NCBI GenBank assembly: GCA_008017255.1
Contig: SSHD01000057.1
Span: 1 to 5,829, forward strand
Length of the DNA stretch: 5,829 nucleotides
From: Acinetobacter sp.
GTDB lineage: Bacteria > Pseudomonadota > Gammaproteobacteria > Pseudomonadales > Moraxellaceae
Direction of reading: 5' to 3'
Part shown: positions 1 through 5,829 of the stretch, piece by piece
Position numbering within the stretch: position 1 is the stretch's first letter
How the letters are laid out: every line of letters begins with the position of its first letter
Made by a program: the position numbers and the translations under genes
Notes under the pieces: model-generated
The model's database searches: none
Told to the model about the DNA's origin: nothing
Seen by the model: the letters and a program-made list of their open reading frames with translations, nothing else

Positions 1-1835
1 GGACTTGCATCATCACGATAAGGGTGTTCGGTGCTGCCACAGACCACGCAGGCTTCGCCGTGTTGCAGCTCGGCACGTAGCTGTTCAATATTTTCTGCAT
101 GCAATAAGCGCTGTTGCTGCAAAATTTGTTGTAATTTTTCCCGTTCAGTTTTTGCGGATTGAAATTCGCTTTCGGTTTTTTGTGTTTCTTGCTCTAGCGT
201 TTGCTGTTGCTCAGCGAAGCGTTTTAATTGCGGATGGATGTTTTCAATTTCTTGTTTTAGCTCGAAATAATGCTGTAAATTTTGCGCTATTAAATCCAGT
301 TGATTGAGCTGTGTGAGCTGTTGTTCTCGTGTTTGCTGTTGCTGTGTCAGTTGTGTTTCTATCTGTTGCGCTGTACCAAACTGGCGAATTAAATCCTGTT
401 GCAAAGTCTGATTTTGTGCAAGTTTGGTCTGAGCCCGTTGAATATTACCTAAACTGCTTTCGACTTTTTGATACTGCTGAATAAACTGTTGCAACTGCTG
501 CACATGTGCCTTTAAGCCTTGATCTAAGGGTGCAAACTGGCTGCTGTGTTGCAGTTGTTCGGTGCAATTTTTGTGTTGTTCAGACAGATGCTGCATGCTT
601 TGCTCGAGTTGCTGCTGTTGATCTATCAGCGGTATTTTTTGGCTGTCGAGTTGAGTCAGTTTGCTCTGGGTTTTTTTATAGTCTTCGCTAATATATTCAC
701 GCTCTTGCACATATTTACGCAGCTGCGTCAGTTCATGTTGATGCTGTTGTTCAAAATCTTGCAGCTGATGCAGGGCAGTTTCCGTTTGGCTAAATTGTTT
801 TTTTTGCACTGCAAACTGCGCACTTAATGCAGTAAAACTGTTGTGCTGTTGCTGAATTTGCGGTGCAAGTTGCTGCAAATGTTGTTCGATTTGCTGTAAC
901 TGAAATACCACAGGGCGGATGTCGGCAAAAGTTTCTAATTGTGCAAGTTGTTGACGATCAGCCGCTAATTTTTCATGGGCGATTCGCTGCATGTCGTGTT
1001 GCTGTTGTTTGAGTACAATTTCACTTTGTAGCTTTTGCTGTTGCTCAAACCATTGTAATTGTTTATCAAACGTGGCTTTTTCTGCACTAAGGGTTTGATG
1101 TTGTTGATTGGACTGTTGTAATTGTTCACTCAGTTCTGCTACGGCATCATCAGACAGCAGTTCGATGTGCCCGAGCACACTTTCTAGTTGCTTGCGCTGA
1201 TTGGCAATTTCTTTCGTTTTTTCAAATGCCAGTTGCCCAATTTTAGTGAAAATACTGGAATTGGTCAGGTACTCCAACAGTTCACCACGTTCATTGTCCC
1301 GTGCTTTTAAAAATGCCGTGACTTCGGACTGCGCCAACAGTACCGCACGCGTAAATTGCTCAAAACTGAGCTGGGTTATTTGCTGTAACTGGGTTTCAAC
1401 TGCTTTGACTTTATCGGCCAGTACCACACCATCGCTTAAGCATGTGACCGAACGCTGTACGTTTTGCAATTTACCATTCACATTTTCGCGGGCACGTTTA
1501 ATTTCCCAACGTGCCAAATACTGTTTTTGGTCTTGCGCTACAAAACACACTTCGGCAAACCCATGCGCCGTACCACGACGTAATACGGTGAGGGGAGAGT
1601 TGGTCAATAGCTCCGAACCATCTATATCGGTCAATTTTCCATCACTGCCTTTGAGTCTTGGGATTTGATTAAACAGGGCCAGACACATGGCATCTAAAAT
1701 GGTCGATTTGCCTGCGCCAGTTTTACCGACGATCGCCACCAGTCCTGCACTGGCAAGCGGTTCAGCTTCAAAATCTATATAGTGTTCACCTGCCAGCGAG
1801 GCTAAATTTTTCAGTCGAATGGATAAAATTTTCAT
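1..1835 (-). CDS. sbcC: Exonuclease subunit SbcC, N-terminal half (partial at window edge)
   Basis: This is the ATPase and coiled-coil subunit of the SbcCD nuclease, a Rad50-type SMC protein that with SbcD degrades DNA ends and cleaves hairpins in the cytoplasm. The start at 1835 gives MKILSIRLKNLASLAGE, closely matching the SbcC N-terminus. The Walker A motif is GKTGAGKST at residues 37-45, with Lys where many SbcC proteins have Pro. The Q-loop region (RAVLLAQSEV, Gln169) and the ELLEYLT stretch follow. From about residue 200 to 590 lies a long, very glutamine-rich coiled-coil arm. The zinc hook is CVVCGSTEHPY, with Cys596 and Cys599 at bases 50-39. All 611 codons are free of stops. The returning arm and the Walker B and signature motifs lie beyond the left edge. 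A hook near residue 597 suggests a full length near 1200 residues, longer than the 1048 of E. coli. The gene follows sbcD by 2 nt and is surely cotranscribed with it. Confidence 0.96.
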   Translation of the reverse strand, partial: MKILSIRLKNLASLAGEHYIDFEAEPLASAGLVAIVGKTGAGKSTILDAMCLALFNQIPRLKGSDGKLTDIDGSELLTNSPLTVLRRGTAHGFAEVCFVAQDQKQYLARWEIKRARENVNGKLQNVQRSVTCLSDGVVLADKVKAVETQLQQITQLSFEQFTRAVLLAQSEVTAFLKARDNERGELLEYLTNSSIFTKIGQLAFEKTKEIANQRKQLESVLGHIELLSDDAVAELSEQLQQSNQQHQTLSAEKATFDKQLQWFEQQQKLQSEIVLKQQQHDMQRIAHEKLAADRQQLAQLETFADIRPVVFQLQQIEQHLQQLAPQIQQQHNSFTALSAQFAVQKKQFSQTETALHQLQDFEQQHQHELTQLRKYVQEREYISEDYKKTQSKLTQLDSQKIPLIDQQQQLEQSMQHLSEQHKNCTEQLQHSSQFAPLDQGLKAHVQQLQQFIQQYQKVESSLGNIQRAQTKLAQNQTLQQDLIRQFGTAQQIETQLTQQQQTREQQLTQLNQLDLIAQNLQHYFELKQEIENIHPQLKRFAEQQQTLEQETQKTESEFQSAKTEREKLQQILQQQRLLHAENIEQLRAELQHGEACVVCGSTEHPYRDDAS

Positions 1836-1837
1836 GC

Positions 1838-3097
1838 CTAGCCCTTATGCTTTTCATCTGCCAGTTGCTGCTTGGCTGCGAGTACCAAACTATGAAAGTC
1901 TTGCGTCACTTCAACATCTGCCTGATAGCCCATTTTGTGCCACAGTTGTTGGAACAGTTGTTCGGGCGTAGGCGGTTCTAGGTTGATGCTTGCTTTGCTT
2001 TCACTGCTCTTTTCTGTGGCTAAATATTGTCTGGAAATGCGCACCAAACGATAGCGGTCTTTGGGCAGGGCATCTTCCAGCTGTTGGCGTAAATTCGGCG
2101 GCGGCGGGGTGTCGGTATGGTATTCAATTTCGACATATTCACGTTGCTCTAAATTCTCGATGACATTCTTCGGCAAGTTTTTCAGCTGTTGCATCACCTC
2201 AGTTAATTCACCACGAATTTTATGCAGTTCTACGCTGCGTGGAATGCTAATGGCTTCAAATTGCAAGTTATCTTGCGCTTGGGATGGGTCAATCGTCACT
2301 TCAACAATTTGATGTTTATAGTTTATTTCACTAAAGGATAGTGGAATGGGCGAGCCACTATAGCGAATATGCGGTTGCCCGACTTTTTGCGGTTTGTGCA
2401 AATGCCCAAGCGCCACATAATCAATCGCTTCATCAAATAAACTGGTGGAAAGCGCTTCTTCATTGCCAATAATAATCGGGCGTTCCGACTCGGAAGTAGA
2501 CGTTTCGCCGCCTTGCATGTGCGCGTGCGACATTAAAATTAAGGCTTGATCTGCGGTTTTGCGCCGTTTGGCTTCTGCTATCAGCTGTTGATGAATGTAA
2601 GCAATGGCAGTTTGGCTGTTGTTGGTGTGTTCGTTGATGCCTGTGATTTCCGCCGAGCGCAAAAAGGGCAGTGCAAGACACCACGCCACAATATTTTTTT
2701 CGGCATCGTAAATCGGCAAAATCAACCGATCTAGGTCGAGCGTTCCATCGGCGGTTTTTTGCATCACCCCAACGGTTTTGGCATGGTATTTTTCTAAAAG
2801 CGGTTCGACTTGTTCAATGCGATAGCCTGAGTCGTGATTGCCTGCAATCATTAAAGTTTGCATGTGGGGTGCAATGTCATGCGCATCGGCGAGGAATTGA
2901 TAGAGTTGTTTTTGCGCCTGCGAGCTTGGGTTGAGTACATCAAAAATATCGCCCGCTATAAGTAGGGCATGTGGTTGTTTTTGTTTGATTTGTTCGAGTA
3001 ACCATGCAAGGAACTGCTCATGTTCATAGTGACGTGGGTGGTTATGGAAATACTGCCCCAAGTGCCAGTCTGACGTATGAAAAAAGCGCACGGTCAT
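1838..3097 (-). CDS. sbcD: Exonuclease subunit SbcD, Mre11-type nuclease
   Basis: This is the nuclease subunit of SbcCD, a manganese-dependent metallophosphoesterase of the Mre11 family that pairs with SbcC. From the ATG at 3097 it has 419 residues, close to the E. coli protein (about 400). The metallophosphoesterase motifs appear in order: DWH (Asp10, His12), GDIFD (49-53), GNHD (86-89), SHAH (His191) and GHLH (231-234, His232 and His234). YSGSPIPLSF follows, as in other SbcD proteins. The C-terminal part is the capping and SbcC-binding region. I chose 3097 because MTVRFFHTSDWHLGQ starts like known SbcD proteins. An in-frame ATG at 3139 would add 14 residues (MLLYPYPKIGIFSS) that do not look like family sequence and would overlap a hairpin. 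Neither start has a clear Shine-Dalgarno sequence. The gene heads the sbcDC operon. Confidence 0.96.
   Translation of the reverse strand: MTVRFFHTSDWHLGQYFHNHPRHYEHEQFLAWLLEQIKQKQPHALLIAGDIFDVLNPSSQAQKQLYQFLADAHDIAPHMQTLMIAGNHDSGYRIEQVEPLLEKYHAKTVGVMQKTADGTLDLDRLILPIYDAEKNIVAWCLALPFLRSAEITGINEHTNNSQTAIAYIHQQLIAEAKRRKTADQALILMSHAHMQGGETSTSESERPIIIGNEEALSTSLFDEAIDYVALGHLHKPQKVGQPHIRYSGSPIPLSFSEINYKHQIVEVTIDPSQAQDNLQFEAISIPRSVELHKIRGELTEVMQQLKNLPKNVIENLEQREYVEIEYHTDTPPPPNLRQQLEDALPKDRYRLVRISRQYLATEKSSESKASINLEPPTPEQLFQQLWHKMGYQADVEVTQDFHSLVLAAKQQLADEKHKG
1842..1846 (-). promoter_or_regulatory. Ribosome binding site of sbcC
   Basis: On the minus strand AAGGG lies 6 nt before the sbcC ATG, inside the last codons of sbcD. 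It supports the start at 1835 and suggests translation coupled to sbcD, whose TAG stop ends 2 nt before the sbcC start. It is the only good Shine-Dalgarno sequence I see before any of the four genes here. Confidence 0.7.
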
Positions 3098-3102
3098 GGA
3101 TG

Positions 3103-3129
3103 AAAAAATCCCTATTTTTGGATAGGGAT
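3103..3129 (-). terminator. Hairpin plus T tract in the sbcD leader (possible weak terminator or attenuator)
   Basis: Read on the minus strand, ATCCCTAT (3129-3122) and ATAGGGAT (3115-3108) form a perfect 8-bp stem around the 6-nt loop CCAAAA, followed at once by five more Ts (3107-3103). This is the layout of an intrinsic terminator, though only three of the eight pairs are G-C. It ends 5 nt before the sbcD ATG and lies about 100 nt after the DUF262 gene stop. It could stop read-through from that gene or attenuate sbcDC transcription. If translation began at 3139 it would instead be coding sequence. No matching T tract follows it on the plus strand. Confidence 0.35.
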
Positions 3130-3157
3130 AAAGTAGCATAGATTTGTCTGGAATCTA

Positions 3158-3179
3158 TCGCTGTAAACTTGTATAGCGA
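3158..3179. repeat. Short inverted repeat between sbcD and the DUF262 gene
   Basis: On the plus strand TCGCTGTA (3158-3165) and TATAGCGA (3172-3179) pair over 8 positions around a 6-nt loop, AACTTG. One pair is a G-T wobble, which becomes an A-C mismatch in minus-strand RNA. It has no T tract. It could be an operator or a minor hairpin in the sbcDC upstream region. The rest of this 128-nt gap shows no convincing -35/-10 pair. Confidence 0.3.
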
Positions 3180-3225
3180 CAGAACGTGACGCATTTCTTA
3201 TATGCTGAACAGCCCATCATGATAG

Positions 3226-5016
3226 TTATAATGAGAAGTAATATGTCTTTATTTTCTGTGCCATAAGTTTCCGTCTTAGGGTTAAAAAGTCCTGATAATC
3301 GCTGATATTCATATCTATGATTTCAGTTGGGACACAATTCATTTTAAGATTATCTAAAAGGTCTTGTTCGGTTGAAAGACCACTAACTTGTCTATTTTTA
3401 TCCTGTATTTGTGTTTTGATGATTTCAAAATAATCTTTAGGTGGTTTATTACCCACTTTTATATTGACCTCAGATTGCATATAAACATAGTTTGCGATTT
3501 GGTTGTACTTTCCTCTATCTAAGCCATGCTTACTTAAATAATCTTTGGGGAATAAGTGGTGTATATCACCACGTAATGAAATCAAGTCACTGACCAAAAC
3601 ATCTTTTGATAAAAAGCCTTTATCGTTTGCTTTGACTTGCGAAGCGAGGAATACATGGAAATATGGACTGCTTGCTACGGAGGTGTCTAAACTTTGTGGT
3701 AAAGAGGCATTCCAAAAAGCATCGGAAAGTTCACCATCTTCTTTTTCTTTTAAATAATCTGCAAATGGTTTTTGAGAAATTTGTTTAATATCAAAATCAA
3801 ATGTACTTTCAGGTGAGCCCGAATATCGCCCTGTTAAAATTGAGTACACCAACCATTTTTTGACAAAACTTTCAATTTCAATAGAATTGACCCCAAGCTC
3901 TTTTAATTTTAGATACACGATATAGGCAAAATTAAGGGCATTTTGTGAACGAACTAGCTTGGGCGAAATAAAACCTGCCGATTTGACAATCATCAAGAAA
4001 CGCTTGAAATTGGTTTCGTTGATAAAATTATTCACGCCATATTTCAATTTTTGGAAAGATTGTTCTGCAATTTCAGTTTCAAAAGTTCGGGTTTCAAAAT
4101 TTCTGCCTGAAAGCAAACTTACCAAGTCCGAAAGTCGTCCTCGATTAAATTGAGAGGTAAATGCAACACGGATTAAATCATTGTAGCTCGGATCATATAA
4201 ATCTTCGTTTTCGGTTTTGAGCCACGACATTTTTTTGAAATAATCACTTTCAGCAAACTCTTTGTCATTATCGACAATATGCTTATAAAAATCGGGTGCA
4301 ATGGCTAAATGACAAAAATAATCAATGGCTTTGCGTAGTTCGTTACCACCATTCTCAGTGTCTGAAGCAATTTTACTCATGGCAAAATCTGCCTGACTTA
4401 AGACCACACCTTTAGAATTGATACGGATGAAAATTTCTGTAACCGTTTCAATGTCCAATTCGGGTGCTAATTCAATCATTCCGATGGGTTTTTTAACAAT
4501 GCTAATAAGCCGCGAAAAAGAATTTTCAATTAAGTCTTCGTCAATTTCAGGGTTAAGCGTGGAATAATCACGTACTAATTTGAGCAAACTCACTTTCCCC
4601 GAAAATGCGTCAGCAATATCATGTAACCAAGTTTTGTCTTTTAAAATAGCGGGGTTTTGCACCTCAAATTTTTCTTCGAGTGGGTTAAAGGCAATTTTTA
4701 TTTTTATGCGTTGATAATTTTTATTAATGACATATTGACCTAAAATTGCAGCGGTCAGTGCGGTAATTCTTTGTTGACCATCAATCAATACTTTTTTGCC
4801 TTCGCTGAAACTTCCATCCTTAAGCTTTACGTTCGGATTTCTCCACGCAATCACGTACCCAATCGGATAACCTTGATACAAGCTATCCATTAGATCACGA
4901 ACTTTTGAGCTGTCCCAAACAAACGGTCTTTGGATTTCGGGTATGGCTATTTCCCCCGATTTGACCCAAATTAATAAGGTTTCAATTAGATGCTGATTAA
5001 CTGAATATTTTTGCAT
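3226..5016 (-). CDS. DUF262 and DUF1524 (GmrSD-type) protein, putative modification-dependent or anti-phage nuclease
   Basis: This 596-residue single-chain protein has the domain order of GmrSD-type enzymes, which cut phage DNA carrying modified bases. The N-terminal DUF262 (GmrS-like, ParB/Srx-fold) domain shows [11 protein letters not shown] (25-35), YPIGYVIAW (50-58) and the nucleotide-binding or hydrolysis motif DGQQRIT (79-85). [18 protein letters not shown] (194-211) is also typical of the family. A helical middle follows. The C-terminal DUF1524 (GmrD-like, HNH-related) region shows [11 protein letters not shown] (484-494, His486 and His487), then Asn505 and [14 protein letters not shown] (517-530), so the nuclease centre seems intact. 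BrxU and SspE share this general plan, but I cannot say which modification, if any, is recognised. The start at 5016 matches the family's usual MQKYSV-type beginning as I recall it, yet has no clear Shine-Dalgarno. Several stretches are near 30% GC by hand count, lower than in sbcCD, consistent with acquisition. The domain calls are firm; the defence role is inferred. Confidence 0.9.
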   Translation of the reverse strand: MQKYSVNQHLIETLLIWVKSGEIAIPEIQRPFVWDSSKVRDLMDSLYQGYPIGYVIAWRNPNVKLKDGSFSEGKKVLIDGQQRITALTAAILGQYVINKNYQRIKIKIAFNPLEEKFEVQNPAILKDKTWLHDIADAFSGKVSLLKLVRDYSTLNPEIDEDLIENSFSRLISIVKKPIGMIELAPELDIETVTEIFIRINSKGVVLSQADFAMSKIASDTENGGNELRKAIDYFCHLAIAPDFYKHIVDNDKEFAESDYFKKMSWLKTENEDLYDPSYNDLIRVAFTSQFNRGRLSDLVSLLSGRNFETRTFETEIAEQSFQKLKYGVNNFINETNFKRFLMIVKSAGFISPKLVRSQNALNFAYIVYLKLKELGVNSIEIESFVKKWLVYSILTGRYSGSPESTFDFDIKQISQKPFADYLKEKEDGELSDAFWNASLPQSLDTSVASSPYFHVFLASQVKANDKGFLSKDVLVSDLISLRGDIHHLFPKDYLSKHGLDRGKYNQIANYVYMQSEVNIKVGNKPPKDYFEIIKTQIQDKNRQVSGLSTEQDLLDNLKMNCVPTEIIDMNISDYQDFLTLRRKLMAQKIKTYYFSL

Positions 5017-5119
5017 TGTGATTAGAATAATAACGTAAAATGTTTCTTATACTACGATATTTTTTAAACAAAATCATAAAATAAAGTCTATTTTTGAGTA
5101 GGATATTCTAGCTAATTTT
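5017..5119. other. AT-rich spacer upstream of the DUF262 gene
   Basis: This 103-nt gap separates the zinc-ribbon gene stop from the DUF262 gene start and is strongly AT-rich. On the minus strand it contains a TATAAG hexamer (5051-5046), 29 nt before the ATG, that could serve as a -10 box. No good -35 box stands at the usual distance. A 6-bp A/T-only inverted repeat (AAAATA...TATTTT) is too weak to call a terminator. The DUF262 gene probably has its own promoter here, but read-through from the upstream gene cannot be excluded. Confidence 0.4.
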
Positions 5120-5773
5120 TTACCTTCTCTCAGGCTTATATTGGCTTTGAATCTTTTTCAGCGCATGAAAAACATAGTAACGGCGCTCGGTAGAAAGCCC
5201 CAAACCAAAACGAATCGGCTGTGCAGCATCTATCACAATTTGCCCTTGTTGCTTGCGTGTAGAATTCACTTCCCGACTTTTATGAATGCGCGTGACTTCC
5301 TGCCAAGTAAAGGTTTTAGACTTGCCTAACTTGCCAATGCCAGTAAACACTTTGCCGCCTTGACGATCGACGGTGAGTTCCACTTTACCAAACAGCGTAA
5401 GCAGGGTAAAAAAACCTAAAACCAATGTTCCAAGCAAGAAAGGAATGCCAAACAAACTTTGTATGAGGTTAAAGTTTTGACTGGCAATTTGCGTCCCATA
5501 AATGCCGCCCAATGACCCACCCGACCAAATCAACATAAAGGGCACTAAAAAGAAAGCGACAGGGCTGCGCATAGTTGCGCCGAGCTTTATGGTTTGCATG
5601 TCGTTTTTATACCAAGCACCAGCAGGGGGCTGATTCAGCTCAAAAGGAAAACTTGCGGCATCGAAGTGTTCAGAAACATGAAATAAGTGCTGACAAGACT
5701 GACATTTGCCCATATCGGTTTGAATATTAATGTTTTCGCTCAGCACTTCGGTTTGACAGTTTGGACATTTCAT
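5120..5773 (-). CDS. Zinc-ribbon membrane protein of unknown function
   Basis: I do not recognise a characterised family. The 217-residue product begins with a compact zinc ribbon, CPNC (Cys3, Cys6) and CQSC (Cys24, Cys27), which probably binds one zinc ion on the cytoplasmic side. Two hydrophobic segments follow, about 71-92 (PVAFFLVPFMLIW...) and 103-128 (LIQSLFGIPFLLGTLVLGFF...), joined by a short loop, so it should be an inner-membrane hairpin with both ends in the cytoplasm. The last 85 residues (VELTVDRQGG... to YYVFHALKKI) look beta-rich and end in a helix, loosely like a bacterial PH-type domain; that fold is a guess. The ATG at 5773 is the only ATG start in frame, since a stop lies ten codons upstream; no Shine-Dalgarno is visible. 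Base composition resembles sbcCD more than the DUF262 gene. No terminator is evident after its stop. Confidence 0.85.
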   Translation of the reverse strand: MKCPNCQTEVLSENINIQTDMGKCQSCQHLFHVSEHFDAASFPFELNQPPAGAWYKNDMQTIKLGATMRSPVAFFLVPFMLIWSGGSLGGIYGTQIASQNFNLIQSLFGIPFLLGTLVLGFFTLLTLFGKVELTVDRQGGKVFTGIGKLGKSKTFTWQEVTRIHKSREVNSTRKQQGQIVIDAAQPIRFGLGLSTERRYYVFHALKKIQSQYKPERR

Positions 5774-5829
5774 TTTAGGTAGGCTTAACTGTTTTAGTTT
5801 TCATTAATTTAGCATAAGGCGTATTTGCA
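5774..5829. other. Upstream region of the zinc-ribbon gene, cut by the window edge
   Basis: These 56 nt precede the zinc-ribbon gene. On the minus strand TGCTAAATT is a loose extended -10-like match about 35 nt before the ATG, but any -35 box would lie at or past the window edge. No open gene can be assigned here. Confidence 0.2.

Noticed and set aside
1..60. Apparent truncation of sbcC
   Set aside because: The frame is open to the window edge and stops just beyond the zinc hook, so the missing half is explained by where the window ends.
5..827. Three plus-strand open frames (5-307, 506-691, 546-827)
   Set aside because: They are antisense shadows of the SbcC coiled-coil arm, arising from Gln-rich codons that read as Leu, Val, Cys and Phe on the other strand.
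1201..1668. Open 155-codon plus-strand frame opposite sbcC
   Set aside because: It is antisense to the conserved SbcC ATPase domain, its product is Ser/Cys/Asn-rich without recognisable motifs, and it has no ribosome binding site support.
2061..2934. Short open frames overlapping sbcD on both strands
   Set aside because: They overlap conserved SbcD coding sequence, and none shows motifs or start signals.
3545..4153. Two short plus-strand frames inside the DUF262 gene
   Set aside because: They are antisense to a well-supported coding region and show no recognisable protein features.
5046..5074. Possible promoter for the DUF262 gene with TATAAG as -10
   Set aside because: The hexamers at 16-17 nt spacing (TTTTGT or ATTTTG) match the -35 consensus poorly, and AT-rich DNA yields such -10 matches often. 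It is mentioned only as a possibility in the spacer entry.
3112..5096. Shared 9-mer CTATTTTTG on both sides of the DUF262 gene (3112-3120 and 5088-5096) as possible insertion-site repeats
   Set aside because: Nine AT-rich bases are expected about this often by chance in two gaps of this size, and the flanking similarity is poor. No integrase or transposase is present.

Overview
The window carries four genes, all on the minus strand, and they look bacterial. From the right-hand end they are: a small zinc-ribbon membrane protein (5773 to 5120), a DUF262/DUF1524 protein of the GmrSD type (5016 to 3226), sbcD (3097 to 1838) and the N-terminal half of sbcC (1835, running off the left edge). I see no RNA genes, insertion sequences, CRISPR arrays or convincing plus-strand genes. 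SbcD and SbcC are recognisably gammaproteobacterial. Moderate-to-low GC, a glutamine-rich SbcC arm and a zinc hook near residue 597 (implying an SbcC longer than the E. coli protein) suggest Acinetobacter or a relative in the Moraxellaceae. That assignment is from recall of family sequences, not a search.

Left part (1-3097): sbcD and sbcC form a tight two-gene operon with 2 nt between them. Their products make the Mre11-Rad50-like SbcCD nuclease, which trims DNA ends and opens hairpins. The sbcC fragment is open through all 611 codons in the window and ends just past the zinc-hook cysteines, so the truncation is due to the window edge and is not a mutation.

The 128-nt gap upstream of sbcD (3098-3225) holds a perfect 8-bp inverted repeat followed by a T tract on the minus strand, resembling a weak intrinsic terminator or attenuator, and a second inverted repeat. 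I found no convincing promoter there.

Right part (3226-5773): the DUF262/DUF1524 gene encodes a complete single-chain protein with the DGQQR motif of the N-terminal domain and an HNH-like HHLFP region near the C-terminus. This is the architecture of GmrSD-type modification-dependent restriction enzymes and related anti-phage proteins. Its base composition looks more AT-rich than its neighbours, which fits an acquired gene beside a housekeeping repair operon. Upstream, across an AT-rich 103-nt spacer, lies an uncharacterised protein with a CxxC...CxxC ribbon, two membrane segments and a beta-rich tail. Whether it works with the DUF262 protein is unknown. The most interesting possibility in the window is that the DUF262 protein is a stand-alone defence nuclease, with or without this membrane partner.
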